Below, in pieces: positions 47,187-56,637 of a stretch of DNA of 64,000 nt; position 1 is the first letter of the stretch, and each line of letters opens with the position of its first letter. The DNA is from Nitrosomonas eutropha. Lineage in GTDB: Bacteria; Pseudomonadota; Gammaproteobacteria; Burkholderiales; Nitrosomonadaceae. The translations under genes and the position numbers were made by a program. The notes beneath the pieces were generated by a model. The model did not search any database. It was not told the origin of the DNA and saw nothing but the letters and a program-made list of their open reading frames with translations. Where the stretch lies: positions 40,791 to 104,790 of the forward strand of contig NZ_QICQ01000005.1 in NCBI RefSeq assembly GCF_003201195.1, in the 5' to 3' direction.

Positions 47187-47227
47187 ATTCCTATCCAGTC
47201 AGTTGATCTTTTTGATCTTTCCAATCT

Positions 47228-48400
47228 TTAATCGTGAGCAGCATTATGACCCAATACCTGGTCATACACTGCAAGATAGCCATTCGTCATGGCATGCATA
47301 CTGAATTGCTGCTCAATAATCTCACGTGCACGTCGCCCGTGCCTGTGCGCCATCGCATCATCCTGATAATATTTATCAATTACTTGAGCCAGAGCGGCAG
47401 GATCCCCTGAGGAGACCAGGCAACCAGTTTCTCCCTCCAAAACCAGTTCGGCATTACCACCTACCCGGGTCGCTACGACTGGCAAGCCGCTTGCCATGGC
47501 TTCCAATATGGTATTGGAAACACCTTCTGCCAGCGAAGGGAGCACAAACAGATCCATCGCCTGCATCAATTGAGGGATATCCGAACGCTCGCCCGGAAGC
47601 CAGGCAAGCTGTTCAACTCCGGCTGAGCGCAGTATGGCTTCACATTGTGGTTTCGCAATGCCATCTCCTATGATCACAAGGCGCAACGGCCTGCCTGTTA
47701 CAGGTATTTTTTCACGCAATAATAAGAAAGCCTTCACTAGAGACGGGAAATCCTTAACTTCCACCATCCTGCCAACACTACCCACAACAAACGGTCCTCC
47801 ATCAAAAAAACCGGAAGGAAACGCTTCAATTGGTAGGGTGGTGCTATCGGGATGGAAACGTAAATGTTCCACGCCGTTATAAATCTGGTGTACTCGTGCT
47901 GGCGACACATTTACCGTATCAATTAGCCAACGCTCCAAATCCTTGCTGACAGCAATAAAATAATGAACAAACGGGCGGATTATCTTGCGTAACAGATTGT
48001 ATTTCCGATTCTTGCCATCAAGATCAAAGATATCGCGCCCATGTTCTCCGTGTATTCGCGCCTTCACACCTGCTACGGCTGCCACCACCTGAGCCTCCAT
48101 CGCTGCAAGATTGCGCGTATGTACAATATCCGGATTGAGTCGCCTAAATATCCGGTAAAGTTCTCCATAGATACTAAAATCATTACCCTCGCGCTTGTTC
48201 AGCGCAATGATCTCGACATCATTCCGATTAAGCCGCTTGTGAAATTCTGAAAATCCTTTGAGGCAAATAATGGCATGGCGGTAACGGTTCTCAGGAATAT
48301 GGTTGATCAGATTCACTAAACCATTTTCCAGTCCGCCCACTCCAAAATGAAAAATTACATGGGCAATCAATGGGGGGCGAAATATCTTCCTGGGCTGCAC
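47228..48400 (-). CDS. XrtA-system glycosyltransferase (GT4, TIGR03088-like)
   Basis: This 390-residue GT-B enzyme has an N-terminal HVIFHFGVGGLENGLVNLIN and a C-terminal PSLAEGVSNTILEAMASGLPVVATRVGG, the donor-binding block of GT4. It likely adds a sugar to the lipid-linked repeat unit. It appears to begin with GTG at 48400, just downstream of xrtA. The order with xrtA and the amidotransferase is that of canonical exosortase A clusters. Confidence 0.88.
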   Translation of the reverse strand: MQPRKIFRPPLIAHVIFHFGVGGLENGLVNLINHIPENRYRHAIICLKGFSEFHKRLNRNDVEIIALNKREGNDFSIYGELYRIFRRLNPDIVHTRNLAAMEAQVVAAVAGVKARIHGEHGRDIFDLDGKNRKYNLLRKIIRPFVHYFIAVSKDLERWLIDTVNVSPARVHQIYNGVEHLRFHPDSTTLPIEAFPSGFFDGGPFVVGSVGRMVEVKDFPSLVKAFLLLREKIPVTGRPLRLVIIGDGIAKPQCEAILRSAGVEQLAWLPGERSDIPQLMQAMDLFVLPSLAEGVSNTILEAMASGLPVVATRVGGNAELVLEGETGCLVSSGDPAALAQVIDKYYQDDAMAHRHGRRAREIIEQQFSMHAMTNGYLAVYDQVLGHNAAHD

Positions 48401-48405
48401 TTCGC

Positions 48406-49986
48406 TTAGTCGCGGTACGTGCTGTGCACAGCCAGGAGCCTCTCATTAATCACTGGCTTCATATCACCGATAAACTCTCGCAACACTGATGCTGCCTCTT
48501 CCGGATCATGCTCGTAAGCAGCAGCAACAATGATTTCTGCCCCGTCATCCCCCTTCCCCAGAATCCAGTTCATCGCTTGTATCGCCTTGCCCAGATAAGG
48601 ACTGGCTGTTTCCTGGTCGATCAGCCAGTACCATCTCCATACCAGTAACCGGCTTGTCGCCGCATGCAGCAAATCCTGATTGACAGACAGTTCAGTAGCA
48701 CCTAACGGTAATTTTCTCTCATTCTCGCCTACATTGCGCCACCCACTACTCAGATCAGTAACCAGGGTATTACTAGAGCTAATCAACTTACTCTCCTGCT
48801 GCTGGTTGCGATAATAAGTCACATAGAGACTGACACGCTGATTTTCATGGTGGAAATGACCGATGAATTGCTCCGGGGAACCGATATACCTCGGCGTCCA
48901 GTTGGGGGATCGAGTGGAATCAGATTCCCATTTACCAGAAGGATCTACAATGTTGATTTCAGGCATCTGCTGCGGATTAGATTCATCATTCAAATAATTC
49001 ATATACATTGGCCAGATCGAGGCAATCGCCACAACCAGCCCAACCATACCCAGCGTTGCTTTAACAGAAACGGAAGGAAATCTCAGGTCAGCTGAGGAAG
49101 AATTGTCGACTGACATGCTTTCATCAAGGTGATCCTCCCGCCAGAGCGAACCAATCCAGAACAGCAGCAACATGACCAGACCAAAGAAAATCCAGCCATA
49201 TATCAGATGGTCAACGCCGACTGCCAGCCGCATATCACTCAGATGACCCGTCATGACAATCAGGTAGGCTCGCAGCCCATTGGCAATAATCGGCACCACG
49301 ATAGAAAAAGCGATGAATATCAGCCGTCTGCTGAGGCTATGGTAAGTCAGGTACGCATAGAGCGTTCCCAGTGTTACCGAAGCGATCAAATAACGCACAC
49401 CGCTGCAAGCCTCCACCACTGACCAGTTGCCACTGGGAATACTGAAAAAACTCCCTTCACGATACACCGGAATACCGGTTGCCTGTAGTGCACTGACAGT
49501 GAAATCGGCAGTAAAATCAATCAGTGGCGGGATGAATACTTCGCCAAAGGGGACAGCAAACAGAAGATAGGCAAGCGGAAAAATAATCGTATTAAAGGCA
49601 TGAAAACCGAGCATGGCCCATACGATCATCGGTATCATCGCTACCAAAGCATATTGTTCCGCCACCATAACACCGGCTGCTGAGGCGAGCAACCAGCCTA
49701 TCCCCAGTCCGGCCAATACCAGCAGTGGCATATAATCAGGATGGTACTTAACTGTAGCCAGTACTGCACGCCTTTTCCAGATCATATAGATACTGAAGGG
49801 GGCAATCAGAAAACCATGCGCATAAGTTTCAGATCTGTTCCAGATCGCCACGATTGATTCGATAGTCTCGTGGTAAATACCAAGCACCAAAGCAATCACC
49901 AGCAGTGTAATCAATACTGCCTCTCTTCGCCCGTTTATGGTATTGCTGCTTAGCGCGGCATTTCGTAACTGCACCTGTGTACCCAT
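48406..49986 (-). CDS. xrtA: Exosortase A fused to an EpsI domain
   Basis: This 526-residue protein begins with a membrane domain of about 8-9 helices. It carries the exosortase triad in VEACSGVRYLIASV (Cys194), ANGLRAYLIVM (Arg239) and VDHLIYGWIFF (His260). Exosortases are cysteine transpeptidases that process PEP-CTERM proteins. From about residue 310 a soluble domain with RYIGSPEQFIGHFHHE and ELSVNQDLLHAATSRLLVWRWYW matches EpsI, a partner that is often a separate gene. No PEP-CTERM protein is seen in this window. Confidence 0.93.
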   Translation of the reverse strand: MGTQVQLRNAALSSNTINGRREAVLITLLVIALVLGIYHETIESIVAIWNRSETYAHGFLIAPFSIYMIWKRRAVLATVKYHPDYMPLLVLAGLGIGWLLASAAGVMVAEQYALVAMIPMIVWAMLGFHAFNTIIFPLAYLLFAVPFGEVFIPPLIDFTADFTVSALQATGIPVYREGSFFSIPSGNWSVVEACSGVRYLIASVTLGTLYAYLTYHSLSRRLIFIAFSIVVPIIANGLRAYLIVMTGHLSDMRLAVGVDHLIYGWIFFGLVMLLLFWIGSLWREDHLDESMSVDNSSSADLRFPSVSVKATLGMVGLVVAIASIWPMYMNYLNDESNPQQMPEINIVDPSGKWESDSTRSPNWTPRYIGSPEQFIGHFHHENQRVSLYVTYYRNQQQESKLISSSNTLVTDLSSGWRNVGENERKLPLGATELSVNQDLLHAATSRLLVWRWYWLIDQETASPYLGKAIQAMNWILGKGDDGAEIIVAAAYEHDPEEAASVLREFIGDMKPVINERLLAVHSTYRD

Positions 49987-50054
49987 AGTAGAACTGTCAG
50001 TTAAAATGATTTACTGTTATCGTTTAATTGATGGATGTGAACGGCATACTCTCT

Positions 50055-51266
50055 TTAAACCTTAGCCGGGATAGAGGGCTGCAAGAGCGCATCAATCCGT
50101 GACAAATTAGCTGACCATGTGTAGTCTTGCAAAACCCGGTTCCGGGCAGCCCGCCCCATAGTTGTTTGATCGTTAGAATCAAGAAGAAAAAGAATCTGGT
50201 CAGCAAAATCCCTGGCATCTCCTGCCACCATCAGTTCTTTCCCCGGTGTGGCGTGAATTCCCTCCATCGCCTGCATAGAAACAACCACCGGCTTTTGCAT
50301 GGCCATTGCTTCCAGTACCTTGTTCTGGATACCGCGCGCAATCCGCAAAGGGGCAATTGCTACTGCGGCATGCATAAGATACGGGCGGATATCCTCAACT
50401 GCTCCAGTCACACGGATACCAAGCAGATCTGCCAGCAGCTGTACTTGTCTGGCTGGTTTGGCACCCACAATATAGAAATCAACATCCGGTAATTTTGTGT
50501 GGATAGCAGGAAATACTGAATTTGCGAACCAGCTTACCGCATCGACATTAGCCCAGTAATCCATGGCACCGGTAAAAACCAATATTCTCTTCCCAGCCGG
50601 ATAAGGATTGGGATAATCGCGCGCGGGAGAGAAAAAGTCAGTATCAACACCATTATTAAAAAATGTTGTTTTATTCGCTGAATCAGGCGCAAGCTGTCTG
50701 AATAATTCAGCTTCTTTCTTTGAAACGAAGGTTGCGCTGCTGAACTCTCCTGCCACCTTCTTTTCGTAATCGAGCAAACGTTTTGATTCTCGGTGATAAA
50801 TCCAGTTGAAGGGCCAGGGTTTTGATAGCGCATACTGCCGCCATTTATCCGAATCCACATCAACAAAGTCGATAATGCGACGGCGATCAGATAAATGTTC
50901 AACGTACTGCGCCATCGCAGAAGAGAAAATCACAATATTCTGTATGGACTCAGTATGTGATACAGCTTTAACCCACTGCATCAGTTTCGCATTACGATAA
51001 TAAGCCAGCGTCAGTGGATCATTTCCAGATAATGCAAGCAGACTTTTTATTTTGGCTGGTAGTGGATCCAACCTGACAACACATACATCCTGACAATAAT
51101 TTCGAACTTCCCTCTCGTATTGCCAATCCTCTTCATTATCGATAAATGTTCCCAGATATACACGATAGTGTTTACTCAGGTGCTGCAGGAGGTGGAAGGA
51201 ACGTATTTTGTCGCCCTTGTTGGGTGGATAAGGGATTCTGTGCGTCAGATAAAGCAGTCCTTGCAT
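50055..51266 (-). CDS. XrtA-system glycosyltransferase (TIGR03087-like)
   Basis: This 403-residue GT-B enzyme opens MQGLLYLTHRIPYPPNKGDKIRSFHLLQHL, which is the family signature. It continues with VFTGAMDYWANVDAVSWF and IAPLRIARGIQNKVLEAMAMQKPVVVS. It builds part of the repeat unit in the cytosol. It lies between the FemAB-like gene (5-bp gap) and xrtA. Confidence 0.88.
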   Translation of the reverse strand: MQGLLYLTHRIPYPPNKGDKIRSFHLLQHLSKHYRVYLGTFIDNEEDWQYEREVRNYCQDVCVVRLDPLPAKIKSLLALSGNDPLTLAYYRNAKLMQWVKAVSHTESIQNIVIFSSAMAQYVEHLSDRRRIIDFVDVDSDKWRQYALSKPWPFNWIYHRESKRLLDYEKKVAGEFSSATFVSKKEAELFRQLAPDSANKTTFFNNGVDTDFFSPARDYPNPYPAGKRILVFTGAMDYWANVDAVSWFANSVFPAIHTKLPDVDFYIVGAKPARQVQLLADLLGIRVTGAVEDIRPYLMHAAVAIAPLRIARGIQNKVLEAMAMQKPVVVSMQAMEGIHATPGKELMVAGDARDFADQILFLLDSNDQTTMGRAARNRVLQDYTWSANLSRIDALLQPSIPAKV

Positions 51267-51271
51267 CCTTC

Positions 51272-52390
51272 TTATCCAAGATTCTTAACAATATGAGGGC
51301 CAATCAAGTTGGCAAACGTCAAAGGTAACTTCTGCCAGGCTTTGATAAAGAGCCGATATTTCGGGTTGAGTGGGTTATGTTCAGGTACAGCCTTCGCCCG
51401 AAGAAGCTGATACTCATAAAATAACGGCTGCGGTTCCAATCCCCAGTTTTTTTTGAAACTATACGATCCGGTACCCTGCTTACTACGTCCAAAATCAAAA
51501 ATCTTGTAACCTCGCTCACAGGCACGCCGCATCAACTCCCAATACATAAAATCATTCCCAGCCAAATCACGTGCTGCATCCGCCCCTCCCCCATAATACG
51601 GCAGTACCTCATCCCGGAAATAAAAACTCATGACCGCGCTAACCGTTTGATCATCTTTGGTAATGACGAGCAACTCACAGTCTTCTGCAAAAACAGTTTT
51701 TAATAATCGGAAATATTTTCGGGAAAAAACCGGGGTACCCAAGCGATGCACACTGGCCGAATAAGCATGAAAGAAACGTTCGATATCCTGATCCACATGA
51801 CTCTGCAGCGCATATTTGATCCCTTTGCGCACCATTGCGCGCTGCTTGCGCGGGATAGCGAGCATGTTTTGCTCCACATCCGGATCTATCGTTTTGCGGA
51901 ACGTAACATACAGCTCCTTGGTTGGCCAATCCTGATGAAAAGGAGTTACATGGCGATATTCCAGATAATCGACTTGCAGATGCGCTGCCAGCATTTGCGC
52001 CGCCTGATCCAGCTTGGCTCGTACGCCGTCTGACATAGCTGCAATACCACCATATACACAAAACGGCAAGGCACTCAGGCTGTGTCCAAATAGTAAGCTG
52101 TTGATTTCTGCTAGAGGAAGTATGCCTTGAATACATCCATCCTCTTCTATGTATAAGAACCAGGTTTTATGTCCAAAGGCCTGTTCTATGACAGGCTTCC
52201 ACCCAGAACGATGGAAAAAGGTTGCATCAGGACAGACTCTAACAAACTCGTCCCATGCCTGGAACTTATCTGGCGATAAGATAGAAATATCTGGTAATTT
52301 ACCAAGGAACAGATCATTGGTATTTTGCACAGTTGTACTGTCGAGATTCACATTGTCCGTTGTAAAAAAATTTGATCCATACGCCCCCAT
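51272..52390 (-). CDS. XrtA-system FemAB-like aminoacyltransferase-related protein
   Basis: This 372-residue protein has the duplicated GNAT-type core of the FemAB superfamily: FHRSGWKPVIEQAFGHKTWFLY, IPRKQRAMVRKGIKYALQ, and GNDFMYWELMRRACERGYKIFDFGRSKQGTGSYSFKKNW. FemAB proteins move amino acids from aminoacyl-tRNA. Members in exosortase clusters are of unproven function. Its start overlaps the end of the deacetylase gene by 43 bp, and no shorter start is apparent. Confidence 0.85.
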   Translation of the reverse strand: MGAYGSNFFTTDNVNLDSTTVQNTNDLFLGKLPDISILSPDKFQAWDEFVRVCPDATFFHRSGWKPVIEQAFGHKTWFLYIEEDGCIQGILPLAEINSLLFGHSLSALPFCVYGGIAAMSDGVRAKLDQAAQMLAAHLQVDYLEYRHVTPFHQDWPTKELYVTFRKTIDPDVEQNMLAIPRKQRAMVRKGIKYALQSHVDQDIERFFHAYSASVHRLGTPVFSRKYFRLLKTVFAEDCELLVITKDDQTVSAVMSFYFRDEVLPYYGGGADAARDLAGNDFMYWELMRRACERGYKIFDFGRSKQGTGSYSFKKNWGLEPQPLFYEYQLLRAKAVPEHNPLNPKYRLFIKAWQKLPLTFANLIGPHIVKNLG

Positions 52391-53187
52391 TCGAAATGCT
52401 GGGTCAAGGCATTCAATCGTTTTTCCATACGACCTAAATTAAGATAATGACGAAAATGTGTTTTAAAATTGATCCCCGTCTGCCGGGGTTGATCAGGATC
52501 AATTTCCCAGGGATGAAAATAAAAGATAGCCGGCTGGAGATCAATCATGTTCACTCTTTGCAGAAACCAGCGTGAGATTGCATAGGGGAAAAGGCGAAAA
52601 TAGCCGCCCCCTCCCGCTGGGAAATTACGTCCAAACAGTCGTACAGTGGTAACCGGCAATTCAAGCAACCCTGGGGCATTCTCGGGATTAAAAGCAAAAC
52701 GAGGTGCATCTGGCATCCCGTAATGGTCGTGTTTTACTGGATAAACGCTCGAACTGTATCGATATCCAGCCTCCTCAAGACATTCCAGCGCCCAGAGATT
52801 ATCTCCGCGGATAGAAAAACTCGGAGCACGATAACCCCATACAGATTGGTTACCAATATCCTCCAGTAACGCTTTGCTGCGGGTAATATCATCATAAAAC
52901 TGCTTGCGACTCAGCTCAGTAACACGATGATGGGCATATCCATGACTAGCTAGCTCATGACCATTCTCAACGATCCGCTTGACCATGGATGGGTAACGTT
53001 CCGCTATCCAGCCCAGTGTAAAAAAGGTCGCCTTGATTTTATGCTCGTCCAGCACCATAAGAATCCGATCAATGTTGCGTTCAACTCTGCACGGCAAATT
53101 ATCCCAGGATGAGCGGGGGATATACTGGGCGAAAGCCGATACCTGGAAATAATCCTCCACATCAATAGTCAACGCATTACGAATCAT
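52348..53187 (-). CDS. XrtA-system polysaccharide deacetylase
   Basis: This 279-residue NodB-type deacetylase opens MIRNALTIDVEDYFQVSAF (acidic ligands), with HELASHGYAHHRVTEL (metal His pair) and WGYRAPSFSIRG. The C-terminal extension NFKTHFRHYLNLGRMEKRL is characteristic of the exosortase-associated group. It removes acetyl groups from the polysaccharide. It follows the ATPase gene by 5 bp. Confidence 0.92.
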   Translation of the reverse strand: MIRNALTIDVEDYFQVSAFAQYIPRSSWDNLPCRVERNIDRILMVLDEHKIKATFFTLGWIAERYPSMVKRIVENGHELASHGYAHHRVTELSRKQFYDDITRSKALLEDIGNQSVWGYRAPSFSIRGDNLWALECLEEAGYRYSSSVYPVKHDHYGMPDAPRFAFNPENAPGLLELPVTTVRLFGRNFPAGGGGYFRLFPYAISRWFLQRVNMIDLQPAIFYFHPWEIDPDQPRQTGINFKTHFRHYLNLGRMEKRLNALTQHFEWGRMDQIFLQRTM

Positions 53188-53192
53188 AGGAT

Positions 53193-54026
53193 TTATTCAG
53201 GAGAAACGGTTAGATCAAATTCTTTCTGTATATCAAGCATAACCTCGTTTGCCTCGGCTTTACTCAGAGCCTGCAACTCTTCCAGACATCCCATAATCAA
53301 CAATCTGTCACAAAACATATTGATTTTACGTGGAATTCCAGTAGAAAAATTATGTATTATCTCGAAAATTTCATCTTGAAACACGGGATTTCCATTCCAG
53401 CCTGCTTTTTGCAATCGATGCTCGATATAGGCTCTGGTTTCAGCCTGATCCAGTGGACCCAAGTGATAAGTGGCAATCACGCGCTGACGAAGCTGCTGCA
53501 TCTGATTGCCAAGCAATGTTCTTCTGAATTCTGGCTGGCCAAGTAAAAAAGTCTGCAACAAAGGCCTGTTATCTGATTGAAAATTAGACAACATCCGTAA
53601 TTCTTCCAGTGTCTGTGGTTGAAGGTTTTGTGCTTCATCAACTACCAACAATACTCTTGTCCCCTCCCGTTCACACTTGCGCATGAATCGTTCAAGATCA
53701 AGTAACAATGCTGCCTTGGATAAACCTTCGTAAGGCAGGCTAAAAGCAGCAGCTACCATTCTCAAAGCATCATCTGGATCCAGTCGAGTACTAACCAGCT
53801 GTGCAGCGACAACCCGTTCTCGCTTCAACTTTTGAAAGAGGCAGCGCATCAGCGTGGTTTTACCAGCGCCCACTTCTCCTGTAATAATGATGAAACCATC
53901 TTCCTGCGACAGACCATATTCAAGATACGCTGCCGCGCGCTTGTGCCCCCGGCTGGGGAAAAAAAAGCTTGGATCAGGTTTTAACTGAAATGGCTTCTCG
54001 GTAAAACCATAATAAGTAAGATACAT
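53193..54026 (-). CDS. XrtA-system AAA ATPase (ExeA-like)
   Basis: This 277-residue ATPase opens MYLTYYGFTEKPFQLKPDPSFFFPS and has Walker A GEVGAGKTTLMR, Walker B VLLVVDEAQNL, and sensor sequence RQRVIATYHLGPL. Related cluster ATPases of the exosortase system are often longer, with a C-terminal extension that is missing here. It may link secretion or assembly to ATP hydrolysis. It lies just downstream of the outer-membrane gene. Confidence 0.85.
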   Translation of the reverse strand: MYLTYYGFTEKPFQLKPDPSFFFPSRGHKRAAAYLEYGLSQEDGFIIITGEVGAGKTTLMRCLFQKLKRERVVAAQLVSTRLDPDDALRMVAAAFSLPYEGLSKAALLLDLERFMRKCEREGTRVLLVVDEAQNLQPQTLEELRMLSNFQSDNRPLLQTFLLGQPEFRRTLLGNQMQQLRQRVIATYHLGPLDQAETRAYIEHRLQKAGWNGNPVFQDEIFEIIHNFSTGIPRKINMFCDRLLIMGCLEELQALSKAEANEVMLDIQKEFDLTVSPE

Positions 54027-54039
54027 AAGCTTCTTATTT

Positions 54040-55622
54040 CTAAAAATTTATATTTACTGTCGCCGTTACTACATTAGCATTGTAGTTACCGTTGCTGCGA
54101 TCAGATTCACGACGCAGGTGAGAATACCTGATTGATCCAGTGGTATTAGAAGCAAACTGCTTATTCAAGCTGGCTGATATAATTATATTGTCATCTTCCT
54201 GATTAGTTACACTATAACGACTTTTGATATAGCCGAAATTGATGTTGGCATTACTTCTGGGAGACAGCCGGTGATTCCATAATACATTCCCGCCAGTTTG
54301 AGTAGTATTTCTAGTCAACATGGCATTAGTAGCACCAATTAGATCAGCATCTTCTTCATCCGGACTAAATGATTTTCTGGAGTAATTAAAGGCCCGGAAT
54401 ACCAGCGAATTCTTCTTGCCGTTCAAAGCCAACGAGGCCTGTAAACGCCTAAGTAAAAATAAACGGTTAGTCAGAAAATTATTTGGGTCAGAAAATGAAG
54501 ATGAAAGCCCCTGATTCAATAATGCTTCGCTGTTCTGAGTACCTGACAAGAGTTGGCTCAACATGTCAGCACTTAAAATCGAACCACCAGATAAAGATTG
54601 TTGACCAAAAGTAGTAATATCCTCAATATAGCTTAAGTTCCACACTGTACTGCGAGTGCGGTGATCAACAGAAGCTGCATAAGTATCTCCAAAAAATCTT
54701 TTCCCGCCTGATGCACTGATATCGGTCCTTTCAGTCGGCGCCCAAGAGAAACCTACAGTCCAAAAGGGGCTGGAAGGTTTTCCCCTTATCGAAACAAAGC
54801 TGTTGTGCTCATAGCCTGCTGTACCAATCAGATTAAAATGCGGCGTCACAATGTATTTAAGCGAGCCTGATGCTCGATCCATCTCTATCGTTCTTAAAGC
54901 TCCTAGCCTGGGTCCGGAATACTTTCTGCTAATCTCTGTATGGCTAAAATTCATTCCCCAGCCAAGTATTCTGAAAGCTGAACCACTATTTAGTGAAAAG
55001 ATTGCTGAATCAGAAGTGCTATCAGAAAAGCTGCGTGTATTGGAGCTCACCTCACCATGGATATATCGAATTTCTCCTGCAGCAAGATTCTTGAAACGCT
55101 GACGCACATAGGGACTGATACTCCAAATACGTACATCCCTTCGATTACCCGTCAAGCTAGCGTTATCCAGTGCCTGCGATCCCAATAGGGAAACATTTTG
55201 CTGAGTAACTACAGCACGGGCATCCACAAAAAAATGATTTTTGACTATTTCTGCAGTACCATTAGTATTTAACTGATGTCGTATGAGGTATCGTTCATTC
55301 TTTGCATAGATGAGATTATTCATCGTATAGCCAAGATTTGCCTTAAAATGACGTCCCTCACCCGTAATATTTATTCCAGGATTAATCTGCGTAATAAATT
55401 CCCCCCCCCCTGGCTGCCAACTCCTCCTCCCCCAAACCCGATTCCACCGCCCAACCTCACATTATCAGTATAGGTTTCACTAACCATTAATCGTGGCTGG
55501 ATATTCCATTCCGCTGCATTGACCTGAAAAACCGAGCTGCCCAATCCTACAATACAGCCACCCCACAAGCACGCTATCCAGCGCGAGAAGCTGCTGTCAG
55601 CATAACCAAGTGATTTCATCAA
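54040..55622 (-). pseudogene. XrtA-associated outer-membrane beta-barrel protein, split by a frameshift at a poly-G run
   Basis: The start (MMKSLGYADSSFSRWIACLWGG) encodes a signal peptide and the first ~80 residues, ending in a Gly-rich segment; that frame stops at 55371. The remaining ~430 residues (to 54040) are in the +1 frame and show amphipathic strands of an outer-membrane barrel (for example WSISPYVRQRF and YIVTPHFNLIGTAGYEHNSF). It resembles the PEP-CTERM-associated outer-membrane family TIGR03016. The join falls at a run of ten G (55401-55410). With 8 or 11 G the frame would be restored, giving about 527 residues. This may be phase variation or a sequencing error. Confidence 0.8.
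55401..55410 (-). repeat. Homopolymeric G10 tract (coding strand) at the frameshift
   Basis: Ten C on the plus strand (ten G on the coding strand) lie inside the outer-membrane gene, where the two reading frames meet. This is a typical contingency tract for slipped-strand mispairing. Confidence 0.85.
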
Positions 55623-56551
55623 TAATAGCCGTAGCCGTAATATCCGCCGCCGCTATGTGCTCTGGCTTTGTTGTAAATCAGATTGATCACATCGCACGCT
55701 TCAATTTGCTGTAAAGCTTCTTTCACAGTCTGCTGAGTTGTCCTTTCTGCTTCAACCACTAGCACGATCTGCCCCATTTGGCCCGCAAGCACGCGTGCTT
55801 CACTGGTCAACAACAAAGGTGGAGAGTCAAATATGACTACCCTGTCATGATAGCGCTGGGCAAGCTCAGCTAAAATAGAATGCATGCTCTGACTAGCCAA
55901 TAATTCGGTAGCATGCGTATGGCGTCTCCCTGCCGGAATCAACGTGAGTTTCTTCACATTGGTTTTCATCATTACATCGGGTATCTTCCACTGAGGGTCA
56001 CGGAGGAGATCCAACAAACCTGGCTCTTCCGGGCTGAAACCAAGACTTGCAGGGATTGAAGGCCGAGCAACATCTGCATCAACCAATAGCACCCTGTGAT
56101 CCATTTCCATCGCGATACTCATTGCCAAATTGATTGAACAGAAACTTTTCCCCTCACCGGATAAAGAACTGGTAACCATAATCAGATTGCCATTTTTAAT
56201 ACCACTATCTGGATTAAATGCATTGGCAATCAAGGGGCGTTTTATCAATCGAAACTGCTCGGCTATCTCGGATCTGGAGTGATCCAAAGTGACAATGCCT
56301 TTACGGTGGAGGCTTTCCAGATCAATTTCAATTTTTTTAATTGTTTTCTTGTTAGCGCTCGCTCTATTAGCCAGATCAACCACAGGGCTATTATTAACAC
56401 TCACCTCTTTTCCAATTTTCTGATCTGACATATTGTCAGAGAGAAATAATGGATCCAGGCCAGTTTTCACAGTCTGCGGTATCTTGCCCGGAATAGAATT
56501 GCTTATTTCATTTTTTGAAAGCTTATCAGCAGCTCTTTCAATAAGACTCAT
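55619..56551 (-). CDS. XrtA-associated tyrosine autokinase (Wzc-type cytoplasmic domain)
   Basis: The product is 310 residues with the start at the ATG at 56551 (MSLIERAADKLSK, GGAG 6 bp upstream). The frame is open further upstream but overlaps the previous gene. Kinase motifs are Walker A VTSSLSGEGKSFCSINLA, Walker A' VLLVDADVARPS and Walker B VVIFDSPPLL. The C-terminus is tyrosine-rich (GGGYYGYGYY), the usual autophosphorylation site. Together with the chain-length protein next to it, this forms a split Wzc-type regulator of polysaccharide length. A phosphatase that could reverse it is at 28,536. Confidence 0.93.
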   Translation of the reverse strand: MSLIERAADKLSKNEISNSIPGKIPQTVKTGLDPLFLSDNMSDQKIGKEVSVNNSPVVDLANRASANKKTIKKIEIDLESLHRKGIVTLDHSRSEIAEQFRLIKRPLIANAFNPDSGIKNGNLIMVTSSLSGEGKSFCSINLAMSIAMEMDHRVLLVDADVARPSIPASLGFSPEEPGLLDLLRDPQWKIPDVMMKTNVKKLTLIPAGRRHTHATELLASQSMHSILAELAQRYHDRVVIFDSPPLLLTSEARVLAGQMGQIVLVVEAERTTQQTVKEALQQIEACDVINLIYNKARAHSGGGYYGYGYY

Positions 56552-56637
56552 ATCCACTCCATTATCCTTCGAACCGTACCTTGGCAAATCCACATATTTT
56601 CTTGAATAATATCGGTAACGATTTATATGCAAACAAT

